Positions 25,140 through 31,916 of a DNA stretch of 33,469 bases are shown in pieces. Every line of letters starts with the position of its first letter. Position 1 is the stretch's first letter. Below the pieces are notes generated by a model, which had not been told where the DNA came from, made no database searches, and saw nothing but the letters and a program-made list of their open reading frames with translations. Origin of the DNA: Bacteroidota bacterium (lineage in GTDB: Bacteria > Bacteroidota > Bacteroidia > Flavobacteriales > Flavobacteriaceae); the NCBI GenBank assembly GCA_022562895.1, contig JADFOK010000028.1:1-33469 (forward strand), in the 5' to 3' direction. A program made the translations under genes and the position numbers.

Positions 25140-25973
25140 TTGACATTTTTTAACAAACAAAATTGGCGTGGTAAGCTCCACGAAATTATTTACGAGGCAG
25201 ATACTCCTTTGGGAAAATTATTCGATATAATTTTACTTATACTTATTTTTTTAAGTGTTGTATTTGTAATGATTGAAAGTGTACAAAACATTCCCGAACA
25301 AATCTATACGTATTTATATATTGGGGAATGGGTTATAACTATATTCTTTACTATTGAATATATAGCACGTATTATCACGGTAAAAAAACCATCTAGATAT
25401 ATTTTTAGTTTTTATGGGATCATAGATTTTTTAGCTACTATCCCATTATATCTTTCTTTCTTTATAGTTGGTTCAGGTGCTTTGATAACTGTTCGAGCAT
25501 TAAGATTATTACGGATTTTTAGAATATTAAAAATCGCCCGCTATATAGGTGAATCAAACAAACTAATAAAAGCACTGAGAGATAGTCGAACTAAAATATT
25601 TATCTTTTTGTTTGCCGTATTCATTATCGCTATAATTTCGGGAACAATTATGTACTTGATTGAAGGCGAAGAAAGTGGATTTACAAATATACCGATAAGC
25701 GTATATTGGTCTATAGTAACACTAACTACAGTTGGCTATGGTGACATTGCTCCAGTTACGGCATTTGGACAATTGATTGCATCATTTATCATGATCTTAG
25801 GGTATGGAATAATTGCTGTTCCCACAGGAATTATAAGTGCAGAATATACCAGAAGTAGTATTAATATAGATACCAATACACAAGCATGTAACAACTGTAA
25901 TGAGGTACGGCATAGTGATAAATCAAAATATTGTCATAGTTGTGGTTTGGCCCTCGATTTAGATGAAAATTAA
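25140..25973 (+). CDS. Voltage-gated-type potassium channel with C-terminal zinc ribbon
   Basis: This 277 aa membrane protein starts at TTG 25140. It has six hydrophobic segments in a Kv layout: S1 about 28-48, S2 about 58-80, S3 about 90-110, S4 118-134, S5 about 150-173, S6 about 208-232. S4 has arginines at every third place (119, 122, 125, 128) plus Lys131 and Arg134, a real voltage-sensor pattern. The selectivity filter is 'TTVGYGD' (196-202), preceded by the pore helix 'ISVYWSIVTL'. After S6 comes a short cytosolic tail with Cys250, Cys253, Cys265 and Cys268 (CX2C-X11-CX2C), a zinc-ribbon pattern. It is probably a homotetramer in the inner membrane passing K+. It lies 51 bp after the exonuclease gene and 5 bp before miaA. 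Confidence 0.92.
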   Translation: MTFFNKQNWRGKLHEIIYEADTPLGKLFDIILLILIFLSVVFVMIESVQNIPEQIYTYLYIGEWVITIFFTIEYIARIITVKKPSRYIFSFYGIIDFLATIPLYLSFFIVGSGALITVRALRLLRIFRILKIARYIGESNKLIKALRDSRTKIFIFLFAVFIIAIISGTIMYLIEGEESGFTNIPISVYWSIVTLTTVGYGDIAPVTAFGQLIASFIMILGYGIIAVPTGIISAEYTRSSINIDTNTQACNNCNEVRHSDKSKYCHSCGLALDLDEN

Positions 25974-25978
25974 ACTTA

Positions 25979-26896
25979 ATGGTAGCCACCAAGCCATTAC
26001 TAATATGTGTTGTAGGCCCTACAGCTATGGGTAAAACCAACTTAGCTATTGAAATTGCAAAAGTTTTTTTTACAGAAATTATCTCAGCGGATTCTCGCCA
26101 GTTTTACAAAGAACTAAAAATTGGTACAGCTGTACCCTTACATGAAGTACTCACTTCAATTCCACATCACTTCATTCACGATAGAAGCATTTTTGAAGAT
26201 TATAATGTTGGAGAATTCGAAAAAGATGCACTTAAGATCTTGGATAAATTATTTAAAAAAAATAAAGTCGTTGTTTTGGTGGGGGGATCTGGCTTATATA
26301 TAGATGCCGTTGTCAAAGGTCTGGATTTTTTTCCTGAAATACCTTCCGATATACGAGAAAAACTAAATACTGAATTTGAAGAGTTTGGTATTGAGGCCCT
26401 TCAGAAAGAATTACAAGAAATAGATCCATTATATAATAAAGAAGTGGACATCCAAAATCATCATCGCCTCATAAGAGCATTAGAAATTTACAGAGCTACC
26501 GGAATTCCTTATTCTTCTTTTCTGAAAAAAAATAAAGAAAAACGATTCTTTAATACTCTTTTTATTGGTCTTACTGCTGAAAGAGAAATAATTTACACTA
26601 GAATTAATAAGCGAGTAGATATTATGATTAGAGAAGGTCTAATTGAAGAGGCTCAAAATTTACATCCTTATAAAAATATAAACGCTCTGCAAACAGTTGG
26701 ATATAAGGAATTATTCAGATATTTTGAAAATAGTATAACAAAAGAGGAAGCTATTGAAGAAATTAAGAAAAATACTAGAAGGTATGCAAAAAGACAAGGC
26801 ACCTGGTTTCGAAAAAACAAAAAAATCTATTGGTTTGATTATAAAACTGAAGTTTCAGAAATAATTAGATTTATAAAAGAAAAAAACGCCCAATAA
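25979..26896 (+). CDS. miaA: tRNA dimethylallyltransferase
   Basis: This enzyme adds the isopentenyl group to A37 of tRNAs that read codons starting with U. The 305 aa length is normal. The P-loop is 'GPTAMGKT' (13-20). 'IISADSRQFYKELKIGTA' holds the substrate-binding Asp-Ser-Arg-Gln. 'HHFIHDRSIFEDYNVGEFEKDAL', 'VLVGGSGLYIDAVVKG', 'NHHRLIRALEIYRATG' and 'ALQTVGYKELFRYF' with 'RRYAKRQGTWFRK' are standard. It is the last gene of the plus-strand run. Its stop codon (26894-26896) lies in the loop of the terminator hairpin, whose first arm is made by the last sense codons. Confidence 0.97.
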   Translation: MVATKPLLICVVGPTAMGKTNLAIEIAKVFFTEIISADSRQFYKELKIGTAVPLHEVLTSIPHHFIHDRSIFEDYNVGEFEKDALKILDKLFKKNKVVVLVGGSGLYIDAVVKGLDFFPEIPSDIREKLNTEFEEFGIEALQKELQEIDPLYNKEVDIQNHHRLIRALEIYRATGIPYSSFLKKNKEKRFFNTLFIGLTAEREIIYTRINKRVDIMIREGLIEEAQNLHPYKNINALQTVGYKELFRYFENSITKEEAIEEIKKNTRRYAKRQGTWFRKNKKIYWFDYKTEVSEIIRFIKEKNAQ

Positions 26897-26906
26897 AGGG
26901 CGTTTT
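26883..26906. terminator. Bidirectional terminator between miaA and the response regulator gene
   Basis: A perfect 9-bp stem, AAAACGCCC (26883-26891) with GGGCGTTTT (26898-26906), has a 6-base loop. T runs exist on both strands (GTTTT on plus; the A run 26881-26886 gives T on minus). It overlaps the miaA stop and lies 12 bases past the stop of the minus-strand gene, so it can end both transcripts. Confidence 0.88.
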
Positions 26907-26917
26907 ACACTTAATAA

Positions 26918-27634
26918 TTAATAATCAACTTCATCCTTCACCACCAATCGAAATCCTTCTCCATGAATATTTATAATTTCCACACCATCATCTTTACTTA
27001 AATACTTACGCAATTTTGCAATATACACATCCATACTTCGGGAAGTAAAATAATTATCATCTCTCCAAATTTTTGTAAGAGCGAGTTCACGAGGCATTAA
27101 ATCGTTTTTATGTAAAGACAACAATCGCAATAAATCATTTTCCTTAGGAGAAAGTTTTACAGGATTTTCTTTTTTATAGCTTAAAAAACGCAATTTAGAA
27201 TTAAGGAAGAAATTTCCTATTTTAAATTCAAATTCTTTACTGTCGGCAAGAGAATCTGTTGACTTACGTTGTATAATAGCTTTTATTTTCATTAAAAGTA
27301 CTTCACTGTCAAAAGGCTTGTTCAGATAATCATCGGCTCCAACTTTATAGCCCTTCAGCACATCTTCCTTCAACGCTTTTGCTGTTAGGAAAATGATAGG
27401 CACTTCTTTATTCTTTTCACGTATTTCCTTTGCAAGAGTGAAACCGTCTTTATAAGGCATCATTACGTCGAGAATACAAAGATCGTAGTCATCTTTCTTA
27501 AATTTTTCAAATCCCTCCATTCCATTTTTCGCATGAGTAACGTTATAATCGTTCATAGCGAGATAGTCTTTAAGTACGGTCCCAAAGTTAGGATCGTCTT
27601 CTACGAGTAGAATTTTTTTGTTTTCAGTTTCCAT
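26918..27634 (-). CDS. OmpR/PhoB family response regulator
   Basis: This is a 238 aa two-domain DNA-binding regulator. The receiver domain (5-125) has acidic pocket Asp13-Asp14 in 'ILLVEDDPNFG', phospho-acceptor Asp56 in 'YDLCILDVMMP', Thr/Ser in 'IIFLTAKA' and Lys106 in 'DDYLNKPF'. The C-terminal winged helix (about 135-235) includes 'LSPKENDLLRLLSLHKNDLMPRELALTKIWRDDNYFTSRSMDVYIAKLRKYL' and ends 'IINIHGEGFRLVV'. It starts 4 bases after the stop of the sensor kinase gene, its partner. The pair resembles the RprX/RprY system of Bacteroidota, but I cannot prove orthology. Its targets are unknown; three TAACATT copies upstream of the kinase gene may be its own site. Confidence 0.95.
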   Translation of the reverse strand: METENKKILLVEDDPNFGTVLKDYLAMNDYNVTHAKNGMEGFEKFKKDDYDLCILDVMMPYKDGFTLAKEIREKNKEVPIIFLTAKALKEDVLKGYKVGADDYLNKPFDSEVLLMKIKAIIQRKSTDSLADSKEFEFKIGNFFLNSKLRFLSYKKENPVKLSPKENDLLRLLSLHKNDLMPRELALTKIWRDDNYFTSRSMDVYIAKLRKYLSKDDGVEIINIHGEGFRLVVKDEVDY

Positions 27635-27638
27635 ATTC

Positions 27639-29201
27639 TTATGATATTAAGTGTAATTTTATGATAAAGGTACTCCCTTTCCCTTTTTCGCTTTTAACAT
27701 TTATTTGGGCGTCGTGGTCATCCAGTATTCTTTTTACGTATGACAATCCAAGACCATGCCCTTTAACATTGTGGATGTCTCCCATGTGCTCTCTGTAAAA
27801 TTTTTCGAATATTTTTTTTTGTACAGATTTACTCATTCCAATTCCCTGATCTTTAATGTAAAGATTAATACCATCTTTTACATTCTCTGTATATACATTA
27901 ATTTTCGGTGCTTCATTTGAATATTTAATTGCATTGTCAAAAATATTGACAATAACATTAGATAAATGTGTATCACTAGCAAAGATAGATGTTTTAACAG
28001 CATCAAATTGTGTTTTTATATAACCCCCCTTATTTTCAACAATAAGGCTTACATGAGTGATGGCATCTTCTATTATATCATTAAGATCAACAATTTCTTT
28101 TTTGAAATCTAATTGATTCCTTTCAAGTTGCGATATTCGTAAAACATTTTCTACCTGAACATGCATTCTTCGATTTTCATCACGAATTATTTTATAATAG
28201 CGATCAATAAAATCCTTATCTCCTTCAACTTTCGGGTTTTTCAAAGCATCTAAGGCTAGGTTTATTGTAGCTATAGGAGTTTTAAATTCATGAGTCATAT
28301 TGTTTATAAAATCCGTTTTAATCTGCGATATTTGCCTTTGTTTTAATAGTTGCCTTAATGCACTAGCATAGGTAAAGATTATAAACGACGTGAAAACCAA
28401 AGAAAGAACAGCAATTCCTAAAACAGAACTTAGTACAAATTTTTCTTTTTCTGAAAAATTAACATATAGTTGATAACTTGTTCTAAATTCATCATTTACA
28501 AAAAGTGGTACTCCGTAGGTAGATTCTGGATTTAACTGAAAGTTTCTAGATCTAATCTTAGTTGCCAGGTCTTTACTGTAAACAGCGTATTCAAAACTTG
28601 AACTAAGCCCCCTTTCGGTTAATTCTTTAGAGACTAGTTCTTCAATTATTTTACCTGTAACTCTTTTATGTATAGGTGTTTTAACAGATATATTTCTAAA
28701 GGCATTTTCAAATTGATTACGCTCATAATCCTTTAATCTTTTAAATAATTCTTTTTTTGTTTCTATATTTATTCCACCATCAATTCCCGAAGTTATTTTA
28801 GTGGTAATTTTTCTGTTAGTTAATTTTTTAAATTGAATACTATCTATTTCCAAATCTAAAAAACTGGTAGATAATTTATAATCTTCTTCTAATATTCCAT
28901 CAGAAAAAATATAAGTCTCGTTATTTCTATTGTTAGTAATTGTGTATATTAATTCACTAAACCGCTCTTGATCAGGTATTTCAATAGTGTCAATTAAACC
29001 ACTATAAATATCGTAATAATATTCTGTCTCCTTCAGCTGAATGTTTTTAGAAACATTTATAAGTACTTGTCGAACGTTTAATGTAAATTGTTCTTCCTTG
29101 TTTTTATAAGAATTAGCAATCCAATACCCCTGCACAAAAATAATCCCCAACAACGAAAGTGTCATTAGTGCTATGAGTAAAGTAAATAACTTTTTATTCA
29201 T
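27639..29201 (-). CDS. Membrane sensor histidine kinase (RprX-like)
   Basis: This 520 aa kinase has TM1 at about 5-29 ('LFTLLIALMTLSLLGIIF'), a large extracytoplasmic sensor region (30-255) and TM2 at about 256-280. There is no obvious HAMP domain; the chain goes through a short helix ('ALRQLLKQRQISQIKTDF') into the H-box, with His304 in 'FINNMTHEFKTPIATI'. The ATPase domain shows N-box 'NVIVNIFDNAIKYS', G1 'DQGIGMSK', F-box 'KIFEKFYRE' and G2 'GHGLGLSYVK'. The sensor region has no Cys/His metal pattern or PAS motif that I can see. It is co-transcribed with the response regulator and preceded by coaE on the same strand, with 78 bases between. A TATTTTTG -7 element (29213-29206) lies just before the ATG. 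Confidence 0.94.
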   Translation of the reverse strand: MNKKLFTLLIALMTLSLLGIIFVQGYWIANSYKNKEEQFTLNVRQVLINVSKNIQLKETEYYYDIYSGLIDTIEIPDQERFSELIYTITNNRNNETYIFSDGILEEDYKLSTSFLDLEIDSIQFKKLTNRKITTKITSGIDGGINIETKKELFKRLKDYERNQFENAFRNISVKTPIHKRVTGKIIEELVSKELTERGLSSSFEYAVYSKDLATKIRSRNFQLNPESTYGVPLFVNDEFRTSYQLYVNFSEKEKFVLSSVLGIAVLSLVFTSFIIFTYASALRQLLKQRQISQIKTDFINNMTHEFKTPIATINLALDALKNPKVEGDKDFIDRYYKIIRDENRRMHVQVENVLRISQLERNQLDFKKEIVDLNDIIEDAITHVSLIVENKGGYIKTQFDAVKTSIFASDTHLSNVIVNIFDNAIKYSNEAPKINVYTENVKDGINLYIKDQGIGMSKSVQKKIFEKFYREHMGDIHNVKGHGLGLSYVKRILDDHDAQINVKSEKGKGSTFIIKLHLIS

Positions 29202-29205
29202 GCTT

Positions 29206-29274
29206 CAAAAATATGGTATTAACATTTAGAGGACATTCCATTTAACCAAATGTTAACAAAATAATAGAATGTTA
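29206..29274 (-). promoter_or_regulatory. Kinase-gene upstream region: -7 element and three TAACATT copies
   Basis: The minus strand has TATTTTTG (29213-29206) 4 bases before the kinase ATG. TTAACATTT at 29219-29227 and AAATGTTAA at 29248-29256 form a perfect 9-bp inverted repeat with a 20-base spacer. A third AATGTTA lies at 29268-29274, 19 bases after the second one in the same direction. Repeated half-sites in the space before a two-component operon suggest (auto)regulation, perhaps by the OmpR-type regulator; this is inference. Confidence 0.42.
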
Positions 29275-29279
29275 GTATT

Positions 29280-29861
29280 TTAGATTTTAGATAGAAATAA
29301 GTGAATTTCCCTAACTTTTTCTTTAGTTTTTATTAGATCTATATTTTCGATAATAATATCAGTTAATTTGCATTTTTTATCATCATTCCATTGATTCTTA
29401 ATACGTGTCTCTATGGCTTTTTTAGTTGATCCGTCTCTATTTAAAACTCTACTGATGCGTTCTTTCACAGGGGCAATTACTAATATAGTAAGATCACATT
29501 TTTTGTATCCGTCATTTTCAAAAAGTATTGCAGCTTCTTTTATGCAATAGATTCCCTCCTGATTTTTCATCCATCTTTTAAAATGTAACGATACTATGGG
29601 ATGAATAATTTTATTTACTTTATTGAGAAGATCTTTATCTTTAAAAATAATATCTGCAACATATTTTCTGTTCAATACCCCATTTTTATATACTTTTATC
29701 CCAAGCAGATCAGTAAGTTTTCTTTTAATTATTAGTGAAGAATTAGTTAATCTCCTTGCCTCATCATCAGCAATATATACAGGAACTCCTAATGCTATAA
29801 ACATTTTTGCTACTGTAGTTTTACCACTTCCAATTCCTCCTGTAAGACCTACGACCTTCAT
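29280..29861 (-). CDS. coaE: Dephospho-CoA kinase
   Basis: This enzyme catalyses the last step of coenzyme A synthesis: ATP-dependent phosphorylation of the 3'-hydroxyl of dephospho-CoA. The 193 aa length fits (E. coli 206). The P-loop is 'GGIGSGKT' (8-15) in 'VVGLTGGIGSGKTTVAKMF'. 'VPVYIADDEARRL' holds the catalytic Asp. 'NKIIHPIVSLHFKRWM' and 'IKEAAILFENDGYKKCDLTILVIAPVKERISRVLNRDG' are the CoA-binding and lid regions. 'RIKNQWNDDKK' fits the C-terminal lid. Its start overlaps the end of the YbbR-like gene by 4 bases (ATGA), so translation is probably coupled. Confidence 0.96.
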   Translation of the reverse strand: MKVVGLTGGIGSGKTTVAKMFIALGVPVYIADDEARRLTNSSLIIKRKLTDLLGIKVYKNGVLNRKYVADIIFKDKDLLNKVNKIIHPIVSLHFKRWMKNQEGIYCIKEAAILFENDGYKKCDLTILVIAPVKERISRVLNRDGSTKKAIETRIKNQWNDDKKCKLTDIIIENIDLIKTKEKVREIHLFLSKI

Positions 29862-30808
29862 TTAAAAATTAGATAATCTACCTTTTTAGCTTTAATTACT
29901 ATGTTAAGAATACTCTCTGGCTTTTCTAATAACTCAGGAATCATAAAATTTTCATTTTTATCCCTTTTAGTATAATCACAAATTAATACAAAGTCTTTTT
30001 TTGAAAAATTATTAAATTCATTTACAGTAACATCAAATGTAATTGTTATAAACTCAGGTATTAATTTTATTTTCAGGCCTTTTGCTAAATTATATACCTT
30101 TAAAGGTAATATTAGACTCTTCTGAGTAAATTCCTCCACTATATGGCTAATAGTTACATTTTGTGGTGAAATAGTAATATCGAGACTTTCCGGAGTTTGT
30201 AAAGCAATATTTTCTAATATATTTGTATTAACATCGAGAAGTGACAAAATATTTGTTTTTATTTGATTTATTTCCTGAATAAATTTTGAAGGTCCTGAAA
30301 CTATAACTGAATCGGGATCAATTCTAATTTTCCCAATTGATTTATATCCATCTCGAAAAGTTATATCTGTTTGGATTATGACAGGAATCTTCTTAAAAAT
30401 GATACTATCCAATTCTATGACCAATTCATTAACAGAAACATTTTTTACCGAAATGTCATTTTTTAAATGATAATTAATAATTTTAATTATCTCCCCTCTC
30501 GATATAGAAATATCGTTTCCGTTTTTAGTATAATACTTGTTAATATCAATATTTAATAATGGCCTTTTAAATTTAAAATATAAAAACTCAAAACCATTTG
30601 CTGTAAGATCAAATGAAATATCTGAAGATCTTGTATTAATTATAGAAGTATTATCTGGTGGGTTGTTAAAAAAAATTGTTGCATTAACCGTAGCTGTATA
30701 TTCTTTAGAATATTTTGTTAACACCCAAAAGAAAATTGCCAAAGCCAAAAAAACAAAAAACATCTTAAGTTTTCCTTTTTTAAATTGTTTTACAAAATAT
30801 TTCAGCAT
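29858..30808 (-). CDS. YbbR-like (CdaR family) membrane-anchored protein
   Basis: The 316 aa product has one N-terminal transmembrane helix ('MFFVFLALAIFFWVLTKYS', about 15-34) after a basic cytosolic start, then a long extracytoplasmic beta-rich part. It fits YbbR-domain proteins: 'IPVIIQTDITFRDGYKSIGKIRIDPDSVIVSGPSKFIQEINQIKTN' is the classic YbbR repeat. In Firmicutes the YbbR protein CdaR controls the diadenylate cyclase CdaA, but no cdaA gene is visible here. The Bacteroidota members commonly sit next to coaE, as here (4-base overlap). The visible part has at least two to three YbbR-like units (about 40-125, 130-215, 220-300). It follows the glycosyltransferase gene by 27 bases. Its true role in this phylum is not known to me. 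Confidence 0.83.
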   Translation of the reverse strand: MLKYFVKQFKKGKLKMFFVFLALAIFFWVLTKYSKEYTATVNATIFFNNPPDNTSIINTRSSDISFDLTANGFEFLYFKFKRPLLNIDINKYYTKNGNDISISRGEIIKIINYHLKNDISVKNVSVNELVIELDSIIFKKIPVIIQTDITFRDGYKSIGKIRIDPDSVIVSGPSKFIQEINQIKTNILSLLDVNTNILENIALQTPESLDITISPQNVTISHIVEEFTQKSLILPLKVYNLAKGLKIKLIPEFITITFDVTVNEFNNFSKKDFVLICDYTKRDKNENFMIPELLEKPESILNIVIKAKKVDYLIFK

Positions 30809-30835
30809 AACATCACATTTTGATTTCTGTTAAAA

Positions 30836-31843
30836 TTACTTAAAAAATAAATCAGGAAATTGAGTTTCCGGGTCTCTTTTTAATATTTTAATATAAATAG
30901 TTGACTTTAAAAAAGCCAGGCCGTAACCAAAAAATTGTATAAACAGTGAGAGCACCGAAAGAACTCCTATATAAATACTCTTATTTTTAATACTTGAATC
31001 TAAAAAAATTAAACTTAGGTATATAATCAGTGGTAACAAAAGCATCCAACTTAATAGAACTGAGGTTAAAAGGGATATTAAAACAAAAAAAACGAATAGT
31101 GTTGGAAGCCAAAAAATCAGTTTCGATGTTTTGGGATGCCAATGATTTAAAATTGGTCGTACCGAACCAAAATTTTTAACCTGTCTGTAAAATTTTTTCC
31201 ACGAAATTCGACGTTTATGATATACAAATGCATCCGGAATAAAAGTGGTTTTAAACCCTTTATCAATTATTCGCTGAGATAGATCGGGATCTTCTCCTGG
31301 ATGAATTCTTGCAAAACCACCTGTCTTAATAAAAGCTTCTTTCGAAATACCCATATTAAAACTTCTGGGTTCAAACTTGTTCACGCTTTTTTTGCTTCCT
31401 CTTATCCCTCCTGTAGTATAAAAAGAGGTCATTACATAATTAATAGCTTTTTGCAATGGAGTAAAGCTACTATGTGCGGCATCTGCTCCTCCAAAGCAAT
31501 GATAATAATCTTTCATTAAAAAGGCATCAATTATTTTTAAATAACCTGAAGGAAGTATACAATCTGAATCTAATACGATGAAGTAATTACCTTTGGCATT
31601 TTTCATCCCAAAATTTCTGGAATCACCCGGACCTGAGTTTTCTTTAAAGAAATATGCAATATTTAATTGTGATGAATAAGTATCTACTATATCTTTTGAA
31701 GTATGCAAAGAGCCATCTTCAATAATTACAATCTCATATTCATTATTAGATTGGAGCTGTAAAAAACTCTCTAAAAGTTCCTTTATCTCCTGGGGGCGAT
31801 TATAAACAGGAATTATAAAAGAATAATTTAGGGTTCGTTCCAT
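30836..31843 (-). CDS. Family 2 glycosyltransferase, membrane-associated
   Basis: This 335 aa protein has a GT-A catalytic domain: 'YSFIIPVYNRPQEIKELLESFLQL' at the start, 'EIVIIEDGS', 'KNAKGNYFIVLDSDCILP' (D-x-D metal site near residue 93), and 'HPGEDPDLSQRIIDKGF' with the E-D motif of inverting GT2 enzymes. Residues about 245-320 hold two to three hydrophobic segments ('LIFWLPTLFVFFVLISLLTSVLLSWMLLLPLIIYLSLIFL', 'IGVLSVLSLFIQFFGYGLAFL') that anchor it in the inner membrane. It probably adds a sugar to a lipid-linked or cell-surface glycan; donor and acceptor are unknown. It is the first gene of the minus-strand run GT-ybbR-coaE-kinase-regulator. A TATCTTTG -7 element sits 5 bases before its ATG. 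Confidence 0.9.
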   Translation of the reverse strand: MERTLNYSFIIPVYNRPQEIKELLESFLQLQSNNEYEIVIIEDGSLHTSKDIVDTYSSQLNIAYFFKENSGPGDSRNFGMKNAKGNYFIVLDSDCILPSGYLKIIDAFLMKDYYHCFGGADAAHSSFTPLQKAINYVMTSFYTTGGIRGSKKSVNKFEPRSFNMGISKEAFIKTGGFARIHPGEDPDLSQRIIDKGFKTTFIPDAFVYHKRRISWKKFYRQVKNFGSVRPILNHWHPKTSKLIFWLPTLFVFFVLISLLTSVLLSWMLLLPLIIYLSLIFLDSSIKNKSIYIGVLSVLSLFIQFFGYGLAFLKSTIYIKILKRDPETQFPDLFFK

Positions 31844-31847
31844 AAAT

Positions 31848-31855
31848 CAAAGATA
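31848..31855 (-). promoter_or_regulatory. Candidate -7 element of the glycosyltransferase gene
   Basis: The minus strand reads TATCTTTG, a full TAnnTTTG match, 4 bases upstream of the ATG codon (31843-31841). The start of transcription would fall at or within the start codon, giving a leaderless or nearly leaderless message. The upstream hairpin of the neighbouring gene occupies the -33 region, which has no TTG. Confidence 0.36.
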
Positions 31856-31867
31856 ATGATAATAAAA

Positions 31868-31894
31868 AAGCCACCCGCTAAAAGCGGGTGGCTT
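31868..31894 (-). terminator. Rho-independent terminator of the T9SS/PA-domain gene
   Basis: An 11-bp GC-rich perfect stem, AAGCCACCCGC (31868-31878) with GCGGGTGGCTT (31884-31894), has a 5-base loop. The A run at 31864-31869 gives a T tract downstream on the minus strand. It lies 22 bases past the stop of the minus-strand gene at 31917. Confidence 0.93.
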
Positions 31895-31916
31895 AAAAAA
31901 TTCACTTTAAAAAGGT

